Assembly (NCBI GenBank): GCA_009859145.1 | Contig: VRVR01000033.1 | Coordinates: forward strand, 186,001-250,000 | Length of the DNA: 64,000 bases | Direction of reading: 5' to 3' | From: Andalucia godoyi | Lineage: Eukaryota; Discoba; Jakobea; Jakobida; Andaluciidae | In this document: piece after piece, positions 46,370 through 56,516 of the stretch | How the letters are laid out: every line of letters begins with the position of its first letter | Numbering within the stretch: position 1 is the first letter of the stretch | The notes under the pieces: model-generated | Told to the model about the DNA's origin: nothing | Databases searched by the model: none | The model's input: only the letters and a program-made list of their open reading frames with translations | Translations under genes and position numbers: made by a program

Positions 46370-47647
46370 CTATACTTCGTCGTGGGGGAGGTCGTCAGAG
46401 GCATCGTTGTCGGCAGACATCTCTACAGGTGGACCGAGCAAAACCGGCAGCGCATCGTATGGGTTCGTCTTCAAGGTTCCGCGGACGACCTTGTCGAGTC
46501 CCTTTGAGAGATCCGACTTTGTGAAGGAGCCAACATAGGCACCTGCCCGCTGCTTCGATGGACTAATGATGACTGCCGATGGGAAGCCGCCTGGCACAAC
46601 CAGCTTTCTCTGGAACTCTTCGGTAAGACGAGTGCCGTCGGCCCAGAAGAAGTGGAACAGCTTCAACGACGCCTTATCCTTTCTGACTTCTTCCAGCACC
46701 TTGGTGAACTTCTCAGTATCCTCTTTTTCGAGAGGGTCCAAAAAGGTGATGAAGCAAAGTCCCTTCTTGGTCAAGCACTGGCTCTCAAACGCTTCTTGCG
46801 ATTCGAGATAAATTACCTCGGAAGCGGGAACTTCAATATTTGCCGTCGCCTGCTGCTGCTGCTGCTGCTGCTGTCGTTCTTCCTCTTCGTCGTCTGCCTT
46901 TGCCTTTGCATTTCCGTTCGTATTCGTGTTTCCCTTTTTTGAAGAAAGCTCCTTGAAAGCCTTGGACAGCTCCTTCTGCTTCAACTCTCCATCGAATACC
47001 GATCGAGAACCATCGGCAGCGATAAAGACAACCGACGGGAACGCAGACACGCCAAACTCCGAGACGACATCCTTGCTCTTCTCGTGCACTTCGCCAATCT
47101 TCAGCTTATCCTTGAAATCAATCGAAAGAGCTTTGAGCATCGGGGGTGTCTGCTTCTTGGACAGGAACACCAAAACATCGTACTTTCCGGACGTCGCATC
47201 CGCTACAGAAGCCACAGGCTCGACAAATGAAACCATCTTGGACAGTGCAAAGTCCGCCATATCCTTCGCAGTTCTTGGTCCAGAATAATCGACCGGCGTC
47301 TTCTTGTTCTTCTTTCCACCAGGGAACACCTTGATAGTCGGGAACCCCTGGACGCCGTACTGCCCTCCAATCGCTCGCTCTGCGTCTGCATCGACAGCAA
47401 CAACCTTCACCAGTCCCTTGAGCTTCGTCGCAAGCTTGTCATAGATGGGTGCGAGGTTCTTGCAATGTCCGCACCACGGCGCAAAGAACTCCACAATGAC
47501 AGTGTGATCCGTATCAAGAACAAGCTTCTGGAACGTCTTTGCATCCGCCATAATCACATCCGACTTTGCATCATACAGCGCTGAGGCAAACGTAAGACTC
47601 GCAACCGCCAGCACCGCAATCACAAATGTGCCTCTGGACTTCAGCAT
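46370..47647 (-). CDS. ER protein disulfide isomerase, single active thioredoxin domain (PDIA6/P5-like)
   Basis: It forms and reshuffles disulfides in the ER lumen. The 425-residue protein has a signal peptide (SRGTFVIAVLAVASLTFASA). One catalytic thioredoxin domain carries WCGHC (Cys59, Cys62) in EFFAPWCGHCKNLAP, followed by GFPTIKVFPGG. Further redox-inactive thioredoxin-like domains follow, the first including SAFPSVVFIAADG. An acidic linker contains a poly-Gln run from CAG repeats (46851-46873). The protein ends in DDLPHDEV, and HDEV is an unusual ER-retrieval-like tail. PDIA6 normally has two active domains, so this is a reduced version. The start is the first ATG; the frame continues upstream only with non-ATG starts. 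Confidence 0.88.
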   Translation of the reverse strand: MLKSRGTFVIAVLAVASLTFASALYDAKSDVIMADAKTFQKLVLDTDHTVIVEFFAPWCGHCKNLAPIYDKLATKLKGLVKVVAVDADAERAIGGQYGVQGFPTIKVFPGGKKNKKTPVDYSGPRTAKDMADFALSKMVSFVEPVASVADATSGKYDVLVFLSKKQTPPMLKALSIDFKDKLKIGEVHEKSKDVVSEFGVSAFPSVVFIAADGSRSVFDGELKQKELSKAFKELSSKKGNTNTNGNAKAKADDEEEERQQQQQQQQATANIEVPASEVIYLESQEAFESQCLTKKGLCFITFLDPLEKEDTEKFTKVLEEVRKDKASLKLFHFFWADGTRLTEEFQRKLVVPGGFPSAVIISPSKQRAGAYVGSFTKSDLSKGLDKVVRGTLKTNPYDALPVLLGPPVEMSADNDASDDLPHDEV

Positions 47648-48032
47648 CTTGGTCCTCCAACACCGACGGATTGACACACCAACACAATATCCGTTGTAAG
47701 AATAGCAATAACAATAACAATAACAATTATGAAAGAGCAAAAGATAAAGCCAAAAAGAACGAAGAACGACGATTGTAGGATGAATAATCCAAAGACGATG
47801 CTGTCATCCGAGACACGAAGTTTGCCAAATTTTGCTTTTATCTTGAAATTCTGCATTGGGGGTGTTTCAGGTGGGAATGACGTGGCATTTGTTATCTTTA
47901 CGACGGTTTTTGTTCAAAGGAGACCATTTCTTTCTTTCTTTCTTGTTGTTGTTGTTGTTGTTATTATTCTATAATACAGCAGGAACCCACAATTCAGGTG
48001 TGGCGAGTACATATGCGAACAGCCTCCATGAG
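47648..48032 (-). other. spacer between giant solenoid gene and PDI
   Basis: These 385 bases include an AACAAT-type repeat at 47702-47727 near the PDI start and a GTT-repeat at 47945-47962 near the stop of the next gene. No gene was seen. Confidence 0.4.
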
Positions 48033-51000
48033 CTAATCCAAGAAGATGTCCAGTTTCTTGATCTCGGAAGCGTACCTTCCAGCGTCGCCAATCCTCTTGT
48101 AGAGCTCTTTTCGAACAAGGATGTCTGGACACGCGGCCTCCAAGAACTGGAATGCTCGACGTTCGTTCCAGAGGCCTGCAGTTTTCAGAGCGTCTAGTGC
48201 AGACCACGCCCAGTGACGCCATTCCGTGGATGACACACGGTTCCTAAAGTACGCCACAAATTGATCGATAAACGCGGTGTCATCCTTCTTGAAGAAACGA
48301 TCGAACAACACGGATGCAAACTCTTCATGCGGACTCAGACCATATGCTACGCACACCACATGGGCATGGCGGGGAGAATTCGCGGAACGGACAAACACTC
48401 GTGCGTCGTCACGTGTCAGGCTTAGCAAGTCCCTTCCAATCTCTTCAGAAAGAGTCAGAAGGGGGATTTTTGAACTTTGAATCTCATGCGAACGAACAAA
48501 GTTTCCTGCGAGATGGTACTGCACAGCTGCGATGCGGAACGCTTCAACACTTGGGTGCTCATTTGCCTCTTCCTCAAGTCGGAATGCAACTTCTTGCATC
48601 CGGTTTTCGCGGGCGAACACACGGTGCACACTCTTTCCGTATTGCGGGTAGCGCTTCAGGATAATCCTGGCCAAGGGCAGAGAGATCTCAAATGCAAACA
48701 GTTCCGGGGTGGCACCGGCAGCTGCAATTGCGTCCAGGTATGGCAGCAACAGAGAGACATCGCCCACGGCAAAAGAAAGAATGTGAAAATGTTCAATGAT
48801 GTGCGAACGTTGCACAGCATCGCCATCGACAAGGACTTTGGCCAGCAACGCAGAAAACCGCACATTCACTTCTTCCCAAACCCGCTGCGCAGCGAAACTG
48901 AATCCCATTGTTTCTTGCGCAAACATCACACATAGCAATCCAAGCACAGACGGAAACCCATCCCATGAAACAACAATCTTCTCCATGAGCTCCAGAAACC
49001 GGCGACGATCAACGGAGAGGCTGTGGATGAAGTCCAGGAACACGCCCCGAATATTTTCGATGCTCTTTTCGTTTTCCTCAGAGGCTACTTCTGCAAAAAT
49101 CGACTTGTTTGAAGTCAGGACGGACGACAGGGACAGCAGTGCGGAGTACACAATGGAAAGCGGCGATGAACGGCGAAAGGAAGAATCTACCTTGAGGGAT
49201 TGGGCAAGGTTCGGAATCTGCAGCCCCTTGGTCGCCAACGACGCATCGTGATACACGAACGCTCGAATGAAATCGCACCAAATCATTACCAAACTGTCCT
49301 CCCAAACAGCGCAAACGGACGGATGCTCTGCCGCGTAGCCACGAAGCAGACGCCAAACAGGTTGCTGCGAAATTAACGGACAAGGAAACAATAGCACTCG
49401 CGCCACCAGTTCGTGAAACGATCCGAGAGATATGTGCAATGGCGGACGATCCACAATGACATCCGTAAAGAGTCGAAGAATATCCGGAAACTGCTCCTTT
49501 GCCGCAAAGTAGCAATCGTGAGCAATTCGATGAAATGAGAACATTTCAGATTGCGAATCATCGTTGTCGCTCAACAGCGCCAGGATCAACGCATTAATGG
49601 AGACATTACGCACCAACTTCGTCTTCATCGAGGGTGACGACGAAGACGAGAAAGGCGGTGAGAGTGGAGTGATCGGATTCGAATACGACGCTCCAGAACC
49701 GGGAGACCGTATCGACCACGTCGTCCGGTCGCGTTCCATCAATGACCACAGCGTTTCTTTGGCGGTGCCGATTCGCAGCAATCCAATCAACTCGCTGAAC
49801 ATTTCCGAGTTATCCGATTCAAAATCCGTGAGGCATTCTACATCGATATGACATTCCTCAAGATACTTGACGGGAAACTCCGCCGAGTGCGCTCTTAAAA
49901 AGGTTTCAAGAACAAACCGAATGACTTCTGGCTCTCTACAAATGAAAGCAAGCTCAAAACACTCCTTGACGATGTCTTTCTGGTCTCGCAAAAGAGAGTA
50001 TGCGAGACACGCAATGAGAACAGCATCTGGATTTTCTCTAGAAATAAGCAGCAGCAAAAAGCAAAGCAGCGGACTGGTGTGATACCGAAAGTGATGGAAC
50101 CCAGTAGAAATCGCTCGAGAGAAGGAATTGCATTTGGACAAAAACAAGACCTCAAAGAACGTCCCCCACTCCGCGCTCAGTTTCCTTGCAGCGGCAAACC
50201 GATGCCGGCGAGAGAAGTACAGGATGAGATCCTCCTGTGGCAAGCCAAGCATCGACAGCGGCGCGAGTCCGTTTTCAAAGACATCAAAATGAGGCGGAAG
50301 AAACTGGGGAAAATACGGAGATATCATCTTGAGGAAGAGGAATTTGACCTGGTCCGGAAGAACGGCAGCAGTGGTCTTGATCACAGGTATCCACAGCAAA
50401 AGGCTGGGATTCGCTGCGTGAAATCGAGCAAAGCACTTGTGCGCTTTTGGAAAGTTCTTCATATGACAAGAATAGACAGCCTGCGCGTACCACAGAAAGA
50501 CACCGCAGTCGACATACCGTACCATCGATACTGCATCAAACGCACTCTCCGCAGTCTTGAAGGCATCAGGAACGACGATGTCCTCAGCACGAACAGGTGG
50601 CGCTTTCAGCTCTTCTTGTGCACAAGAAGGAGCATACAATTTTGTCAAATCCATGCCCGGAATATTCGCAAGCACATAAACTCCACCAACTGAGCACGGC
50701 AGATCCTGCATTCTCGGGGGATTTCCGAGGATGTGCGTGAAAAATGCCAACTGCAGTGCTGAATTGATGTCATTATTGCCGCTGCTCAGCATGACCTGCT
50801 CATCCTGATTCCTAAACACAGCATCCAAGTAATTCCACTGTAGCCTTGAACCAGACAGAATTTCTCCAGAGCGCAAAATGGATGCCCAGACAGACTGAGT
50901 ATCTGCAGACAGCGCACGCACAGGAGGGATCGTCGAGGAGTCGGAGGAAGAATAGAAACGAATGCAAAATGGGGACGCAGAGACATCTTCCAATTTCAAG

Positions 51001-53696
51001 AAGCAGTTTTGCACAGAGTCGCCCGAGAAATAGCATTCAAGAGCAGGAATCAGAAATTCGATGATGTTGGACAGTTCGGCAAACTTCAAGAGCCTGAGAT
51101 GCAACGAGTAGTCGCGAGAATTTGCAAGAATCGAAAACAAAACCTTTGCAATTAATCGGTAGGAGACAATCGAACAGTCATCAAGAAGGGGAACCTGAAT
51201 TCGGAAAGCATTTTCTTTGCAGAAGGTCCACAAATCCGTACCATCGGCATTGCCAAATACAAGAAGTTCAAATGGAATCAACAATCCAGGTACCTCCGGC
51301 AACTTCAAAGCGGCATCCGAGTGTGCCATCAAAAACTGGGGCAACGCATTCTCTGCACGAGGCGCCGATGCGTAGGGGATCCATAGCTCATCTGCTGTCG
51401 ACAAAAACAAGGATGCAACAGGATGGTCGCCAAGGACCGAAACCGCAGAACGGAGCCACTCTTCCCAGCCGTTCGTAGAGAATAGGAAGCGAATTGAACT
51501 CGGCAAGGCTGCATCCCTTGCACAACCAATGAGATCAAACTGCTGCATGTACTGAACACAGTCTCGGAACCGTCGATGGTCCGATAAAACATGCAGCGCC
51601 GCAATGTGCAACTGCGAGAGCTGGCCTCGTGGAAACACCTCTCTCATTCTTGTCAAAACTTCCTCCGTTGCACGAACACACAAATCCCAGATAGAACTAT
51701 CACTCACCCAGCGTTGCGCAAACACGTGGGGTTCCGCGGTAAGTCGGTGAAACTCGCATGGCAGCACGACCTTCCTTTTCCAGAAACAGAGAGCAAAATC
51801 CAAATAAAATGGCGCTGCTAATTGCGAGCCTACAATCGAGTCTAAATCAACCAGCTGCCAATCCTTTGCTCCAGTACCAAGCGTCAACTGATTCGCAACA
51901 TATTCTAAAAGCTCTCCTCCTCGCTGCAAGATGCAGCGAAGAACGGCGGCACCAAACAATGTGCATGCCCTCCATTCGTACTCTTCCCGGAACGGCATAT
52001 GCAGAATGGAGAGTATTTCCGAGGTAGAAGAGGACATCAGAATCTCGAGGACCAGAGACGAGAACTCCGAGTCACGCAACACCATCGGCAAGCTGGCTCG
52101 CGTCCGAAGAGCTTTCCACATTCCGAGCGCTTCAGTGTCTGACATTTTCACGAATTCCTTGGAAGACGGTCGATCGGCTTTTGTCAATAGCAGCAGTGGA
52201 GCGTTGCGAATGGTGGAGAGTAAATCAGGATGAATAACGGAATGAACGAGTTCTGGTGACATCAAAATCAAGCGCAAAAGAGTCTGATAGGAAAAGCCCC
52301 ATTGGGCAGAAAGTTCCAAAGCCAGCCGGAGATCAATAGACCCGGCGATAATCTCTCGGACAAGCCCAGACACATGGGTCGACTGAGCATCTCCAAATAT
52401 TGGAGCCTCCACAATCGGAACTTCCAGGCGGGGGACACCAGGCATTTCACTCCACGTGACCTTCCCTGACACAGCATCTGGAATCTTGCGAGACACTTCT
52501 ACACAGTAACGAATGATACTCTGCGCAATCCGCGGGAATTCACACAAGGGAGCAATCCACCTGTCCAGCTTCCGGCGCTCCTTTGCCGCGACCGCGAGCA
52601 GCTCACGCAACATTCCCTCATCTTTTTCCGTAACGGCTTGCTGGATCAAAGCATCAAACTCCTCGTCGGAAAGCGCCAACGCGTCAAGCGGAATGTACGT
52701 CGCAAGAAGGTGCCGAGGAATTTTCGACAAGCTGTCGCTCTGTGCGAAAGTAAACACGTGTCCGACTTCCGGGAAGCACACAACAACAGATCCTGCAGTC
52801 GCCGGGGGAACATACTCGAGGGGATTTTGACGAATCGTGGCTCCGCAAAAGGGAAAGTACAGGCAGTCTGAATTGGAAATGCTGAAGGCAGACACAACAT
52901 CAAGCGGCACTGCAGTCGTGTCCGACCCGCAAAATGTGAAACAATCCGAAGAAAACTTCCGTCGTGCGGAAGGGAGACGAACGATCGACGCCATGGCACT
53001 TTTGGATTCCGTTCCCATATGTCTCATGGCGAGAAGAAGCTGATTCGAGAAACAGAAGATGGATTCGCACGCTTGAATCCTGCAGACGCTGGTGAACTCG
53101 ACCGTCGCAGAATCGAACACGCAGAGCGATTGGTCTTCCAATAGCACATACAGCTCCTCATTGCAGAATGAAGCAACCGACTTGACGATTTTCGACAGCG
53201 TAACAAGCTGTCGTGAAACCATTTCCGTGCCAAGTACCTTCATAATTGTGCACTGCCTGCCGATGAACACAAATATGTACTGCGACGCTGTAGCCACAAA
53301 CACATTTTCAGTGCTGGACGTCGCGCTGAGCCGTGTTCCTCCACACAGTTCGTCGTATTGAAAGCGCCTTGCAAAGCAGTCTGCATAAACCTCATGTGCA
53401 GAGCCCGACACGAACGACAAGATCGACTCCTCAGCAACCATCTTCCTTTGCAAAAAGCTGCCTCTCACAAAGCACGTTGTGATGGACCGGTCTTCGTGCA
53501 GCATAACGAGCATCGAGCCTGCAAAGTTGTGGAGCATGCACAGCTGCACACACTGCACGCCCGAGTTACACAGCGAGATAGGCGAAGAAGTGAAAGGCAA
53601 AATACGAACGCAGCGCGACTCGTCGACGCCAAACGCGATCCTCTTCGATCGGAGAACATATATACATTTGCACGCACCATCGAGCAGCCTGCTCAT
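48033..53696 (-). CDS. giant beta-propeller/alpha-solenoid protein, spatacsin-like C-terminus
   Basis: This intronless gene codes for 1887 residues. The first ~330 look like a seven-bladed propeller (CKCIYVLRSKRIAFGVDESR and similar strands). The rest is almost entirely helical with Leu/Phe-rich repeats, an alpha-solenoid. The last ~150 residues (LLSLTRDDARVFVRSANS, then AYGLSPHEEFASVLFDRFF and FIDQFVAYFRNRV) resemble the C-terminal region of spatacsin (SPG11). That protein works with AP-5 and SPG15 in lysosome or endosome recycling. The protein is shorter than human spatacsin, and I cannot exclude other propeller-solenoid trafficking proteins. A cytosolic or endosomal site is inferred. No signal peptide or membrane helix is evident. 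Confidence 0.6.
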   Translation of the reverse strand: MSRLLDGACKCIYVLRSKRIAFGVDESRCVRILPFTSSPISLCNSGVQCVQLCMLHNFAGSMLVMLHEDRSITTCFVRGSFLQRKMVAEESILSFVSGSAHEVYADCFARRFQYDELCGGTRLSATSSTENVFVATASQYIFVFIGRQCTIMKVLGTEMVSRQLVTLSKIVKSVASFCNEELYVLLEDQSLCVFDSATVEFTSVCRIQACESIFCFSNQLLLAMRHMGTESKSAMASIVRLPSARRKFSSDCFTFCGSDTTAVPLDVVSAFSISNSDCLYFPFCGATIRQNPLEYVPPATAGSVVVCFPEVGHVFTFAQSDSLSKIPRHLLATYIPLDALALSDEEFDALIQQAVTEKDEGMLRELLAVAAKERRKLDRWIAPLCEFPRIAQSIIRYCVEVSRKIPDAVSGKVTWSEMPGVPRLEVPIVEAPIFGDAQSTHVSGLVREIIAGSIDLRLALELSAQWGFSYQTLLRLILMSPELVHSVIHPDLLSTIRNAPLLLLTKADRPSSKEFVKMSDTEALGMWKALRTRASLPMVLRDSEFSSLVLEILMSSSTSEILSILHMPFREEYEWRACTLFGAAVLRCILQRGGELLEYVANQLTLGTGAKDWQLVDLDSIVGSQLAAPFYLDFALCFWKRKVVLPCEFHRLTAEPHVFAQRWVSDSSIWDLCVRATEEVLTRMREVFPRGQLSQLHIAALHVLSDHRRFRDCVQYMQQFDLIGCARDAALPSSIRFLFSTNGWEEWLRSAVSVLGDHPVASLFLSTADELWIPYASAPRAENALPQFLMAHSDAALKLPEVPGLLIPFELLVFGNADGTDLWTFCKENAFRIQVPLLDDCSIVSYRLIAKVLFSILANSRDYSLHLRLLKFAELSNIIEFLIPALECYFSGDSVQNCFLKLEDVSASPFCIRFYSSSDSSTIPPVRALSADTQSVWASILRSGEILSGSRLQWNYLDAVFRNQDEQVMLSSGNNDINSALQLAFFTHILGNPPRMQDLPCSVGGVYVLANIPGMDLTKLYAPSCAQEELKAPPVRAEDIVVPDAFKTAESAFDAVSMVRYVDCGVFLWYAQAVYSCHMKNFPKAHKCFARFHAANPSLLLWIPVIKTTAAVLPDQVKFLFLKMISPYFPQFLPPHFDVFENGLAPLSMLGLPQEDLILYFSRRHRFAAARKLSAEWGTFFEVLFLSKCNSFSRAISTGFHHFRYHTSPLLCFLLLLISRENPDAVLIACLAYSLLRDQKDIVKECFELAFICREPEVIRFVLETFLRAHSAEFPVKYLEECHIDVECLTDFESDNSEMFSELIGLLRIGTAKETLWSLMERDRTTWSIRSPGSGASYSNPITPLSPPFSSSSSPSMKTKLVRNVSINALILALLSDNDDSQSEMFSFHRIAHDCYFAAKEQFPDILRLFTDVIVDRPPLHISLGSFHELVARVLLFPCPLISQQPVWRLLRGYAAEHPSVCAVWEDSLVMIWCDFIRAFVYHDASLATKGLQIPNLAQSLKVDSSFRRSSPLSIVYSALLSLSSVLTSNKSIFAEVASEENEKSIENIRGVFLDFIHSLSVDRRRFLELMEKIVVSWDGFPSVLGLLCVMFAQETMGFSFAAQRVWEEVNVRFSALLAKVLVDGDAVQRSHIIEHFHILSFAVGDVSLLLPYLDAIAAAGATPELFAFEISLPLARIILKRYPQYGKSVHRVFARENRMQEVAFRLEEEANEHPSVEAFRIAAVQYHLAGNFVRSHEIQSSKIPLLTLSEEIGRDLLSLTRDDARVFVRSANSPRHAHVVCVAYGLSPHEEFASVLFDRFFKKDDTAFIDQFVAYFRNRVSSTEWRHWAWSALDALKTAGLWNERRAFQFLEAACPDILVRKELYKRIGDAGRYASEIKKLDIFLD

Positions 53697-53784
53697 TTCT
53701 CAACCAATTCTCTTGAGACGCGGAAACCCTTCAGTGCGATCAGTGCGGTTTCGGATAGCAGTAGTGTTCTGTATATAAAAATAC

Positions 53785-53822
<38 letters not shown>

Positions 53823-54007
53823 GCAATAACAATAACAATAACACAATAATTTTAATTTTAAAAAACACTGCGGAATGAAAAAGATGCTTTGGGGTTTTGA
53901 CCGCATTTCACAGCGGACTACGACTGCCAGTGCTCACTATGGGCAGGAACGTGCATGGACTGTTCCCTTTCGGAAAGCGTGGGACGGGTGAAAAGCCGGA
54001 AGCGCGT
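53697..54007 (-). repeat. spacer with (AAT)n microsatellite
   Basis: These 311 bases lie between the NEDD8 E1 subunit stop and the start of the giant gene. An (ATA)n run of about 12 units at 53784-53820 is followed by AATAAC repeats and A/T-rich sequence to 53860. Confidence 0.7.
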
Positions 54008-55816
54008 TTACAGCTTGATGACGGAGCCAGATCCGCTGGCTCCGTTATAAATGAAGGTGTTGCACAAGGGGATTCGCTGGAAAGTAACAATTTTGAGAAA
54101 TTCCTGGGATGCGACGCCGCCCATGACAGCAGCGATGTTGTGGATTTCGGAAGTAGCGCCGCGACAACACTCCTTGACAAGATCGAGCGGAACTTCAGCG
54201 ATGTCCGGAAACATCTGGTGGATCAACACGAGAACCTCCGCTGCATCTCCTTCCATGTCCGAGGGAAACACGCCATGTTTCTCATGAAATGCCTCAAACG
54301 CTCGGAATATAGGATAAAAGACGCCGCAGTGGCCGCTTTCGAGCTGCTGCAGCGCCGCAATCACCTCGGACGTTGCCGGCTTCTCATACTCCTCACGCAG
54401 AGTTCTGCAATGAACGAGTCTGAGAGCCGTGGCATTGGAGACAACCTGCTCAATTAGATCTATCGGGATGCCGGCAACAGATTGGTCGTCTTGATCTGCA
54501 GACGAGCCGCCGAGATTTTGTGCCAGTATACTCTGAATGTGTGCGAGATCAGACTTTTGCTTTGCTCGATATGCTTCCTGCAGTGCAACATACTGCAGTG
54601 TATCAGCAGTCATATCTGGGACTTTCCCCAGAAGCGGCAACGAGCGCGTTTCCTTTACAAACTCGGAAATCGCTGCGACAACCGCCCATATCTGAGCCCG
54701 CTCCTTGTCGACCGCGGAAATTGCCTTCCCTGACGACCCTGTCGGACTCGAAAACGGCAAAGATCCTGAAGCCGTGGAAGTCGGATTACTGACGCCCGCA
54801 GTCGACTGCGAGGAACTGGACAAATTCATGGATAGCTTTGCATCCAAGGCCGTTCCAATCGAGCCTATCCTGCCGAAGCTTCTCGATCCACCACTGGCAC
54901 TTGTAAGACCTTGCGACATCATCGTTGAAAACGCAGACGTGCATTCCGAGTACGAGACCAGTGTTTGAAAATTCGGATCTCGCAGCACAGCATCTGCAGT
55001 GAAGAAGGCTGCGTGTGCAAACCTCTCTGCTTCTTCAAAATTCGCTTCATCGTGCGACCGTCGCAGCGCCCGCACAAACATTTCTTTGAACTCTGTCTTT
55101 TCCGAATAGGTAGCGGGAGGCTTGTCTGTCTGCTTCTCAGCTTTCCAGTTTGCGAGCGCAATTGCCAGGATAACAGGATATGGAATATGCGCGTGCTGCT
55201 CGCTGTCCATTTGCGCAATGGAGTCTGCAACTGCCCCAACAAGAGCATTGAGCTGTGGAAACCCGTCTGCGATTCTCAAGTGCTCTATCTGCTTTTCTGT
55301 TCGCGATTCGACTACAAGATGCCCTTGCGCAACAATGCGCAGCGACGAAAAGACCCCGAACGACCGGATGATGAGCAGCGGTATTCGAAGCGCAGACAGC
55401 TGCTGATCCAGAGACAGAAGCGCGGTCTTGGAGAGAAACGTCGCGACAACGACAGCCGAGAACTGCGAAAGCACATCACAGAGGTCGCATCGAGACAAGA
55501 AGTCCGAGAGCGGCGCATGGACGTATGATCCCTTTACAGACGGATTCAGTTCTCGCAGCAGCTTCGTCACAATCTCCGCTCGTGGCTGCCCGATCGAATC
55601 AACTGTCACGAAAAAGTTGTTGCCGCAATCCCGCTCCGTGATCAACGACCCGTCTACCACTGTAAAACTCCCAATGTTCGGCAACACTAGATTCTTCAAA
55701 AACTCGGTTCCGACCGCCGTCGCGCCCAACACTAGCACACTCGAGCGCTCCAGCCGACTCTGGCCATGATCACCCCACAGGCGCAGCTGCCGATCATACT
55801 TTTGCGTACTGCTCAT
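54008..55816 (-). CDS. NAE1: NEDD8-activating enzyme E1 regulatory subunit (NAE1/ULA1/AXR1)
   Basis: With UBA3 it activates the ubiquitin-like NEDD8, which is then attached to cullins. The 602 residues open with KYDRQLRLWGDHGQSRLE, the hallmark of E1-like subunits, then a Rossmann segment VLVLGATAVGTEFLKNL (G31-E38) and DGSLITERDCGNNFF. The protein ends with GGVASQEFLKIVTFQRIPL and the usual terminal YNGASGSGS strand. No catalytic cysteine domain of the UBA3 type is seen, as expected. A Ser/Gly/Thr-rich insert at about 310-370 is unlike most orthologues. It is intronless and divergent from the Rag GTPase gene. Confidence 0.94.
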   Translation of the reverse strand: MSSTQKYDRQLRLWGDHGQSRLERSSVLVLGATAVGTEFLKNLVLPNIGSFTVVDGSLITERDCGNNFFVTVDSIGQPRAEIVTKLLRELNPSVKGSYVHAPLSDFLSRCDLCDVLSQFSAVVVATFLSKTALLSLDQQLSALRIPLLIIRSFGVFSSLRIVAQGHLVVESRTEKQIEHLRIADGFPQLNALVGAVADSIAQMDSEQHAHIPYPVILAIALANWKAEKQTDKPPATYSEKTEFKEMFVRALRRSHDEANFEEAERFAHAAFFTADAVLRDPNFQTLVSYSECTSAFSTMMSQGLTSASGGSRSFGRIGSIGTALDAKLSMNLSSSSQSTAGVSNPTSTASGSLPFSSPTGSSGKAISAVDKERAQIWAVVAAISEFVKETRSLPLLGKVPDMTADTLQYVALQEAYRAKQKSDLAHIQSILAQNLGGSSADQDDQSVAGIPIDLIEQVVSNATALRLVHCRTLREEYEKPATSEVIAALQQLESGHCGVFYPIFRAFEAFHEKHGVFPSDMEGDAAEVLVLIHQMFPDIAEVPLDLVKECCRGATSEIHNIAAVMGGVASQEFLKIVTFQRIPLCNTFIYNGASGSGSVIKL

Positions 55817-55844
55817 CCCTCTCTCTATCTCTCCCTCTCTCTCC

Positions 55845-55876
<32 letters not shown>

Positions 55877-56348
55877 TGCGGTGTGCGGTGACTACGTGTG
55901 TGTTCAGGGGAGAGCGCGCACATGGTGTTTACAATGCACACTGTGAAAAAGATCCGGCGACCGACCGACGGTCACCAAGCAAACCGTCGTACGGCACGCA
56001 TACACAACCCCTGGCACGTCTGGATCGAGACTGGAGTAGTGCGCGCGACATCTGCTTTGAAGAACGCTTGGGCGTATTCGAGCCTGCCCCCCATTTCTGT
56101 ATTGAATTCACATCCCCGTTCGAATGCAAGACTGAGTATGGACAGGTCAGCAACGACTCGCCTTTTGCTTCGTGGACAACGTAGACATCTGCTGTAACAT
56201 GAACCTCTCTTGCTTTGTGTTTTGTATTCTGCTGCTCAAAACCCTAACCCTAAGGCAGTCCTTTTTCTGTTTTCCTCAACAGGGAATTCCCGTGTTTCCT
56301 CTCTATTATATATGCAGTTTCCGCATGAGACAGAGAGAGAGAGAGAGA

Positions 56349-56380
<32 letters not shown>

Positions 56381-56516
56381 AAGAGTTTGTGCGAATAAGC
56401 GAGTGTTCTTCCGTGTGTGTGTGCGTGTGAGTGGTTTGAATTGTGAAAAAAAGAAAAAAAAGAAAGGGTGTGACGAGTGACGAGGAAGGATAAGAAGAAC
56501 AGAAAGAAGAAGAAAA
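55817..56516. promoter_or_regulatory. divergent NAE1/Rag spacer with (GT)n, (GA)n and telomere-like repeat
   Basis: These 700 bases hold a CT/GT tract at 55820-55876, a telomere-like AAACCCTAACCCTAA at 56238-56253, and a (GA)n-(GT)n-(GA)n block at 56331-56382. An A/G-rich leader (AGAAGAACAGAAAGAAGAAG) then runs to the Rag ATG. No gene was seen. Confidence 0.5.
56238..56253 (+). repeat. interstitial telomere-like repeat
   Basis: AAACCCTAACCCTAA is two units of the TTAGGG telomere repeat in reverse, or a plant-type telo-box. It lies in the promoter region of the Rag GTPase. Confidence 0.6.
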
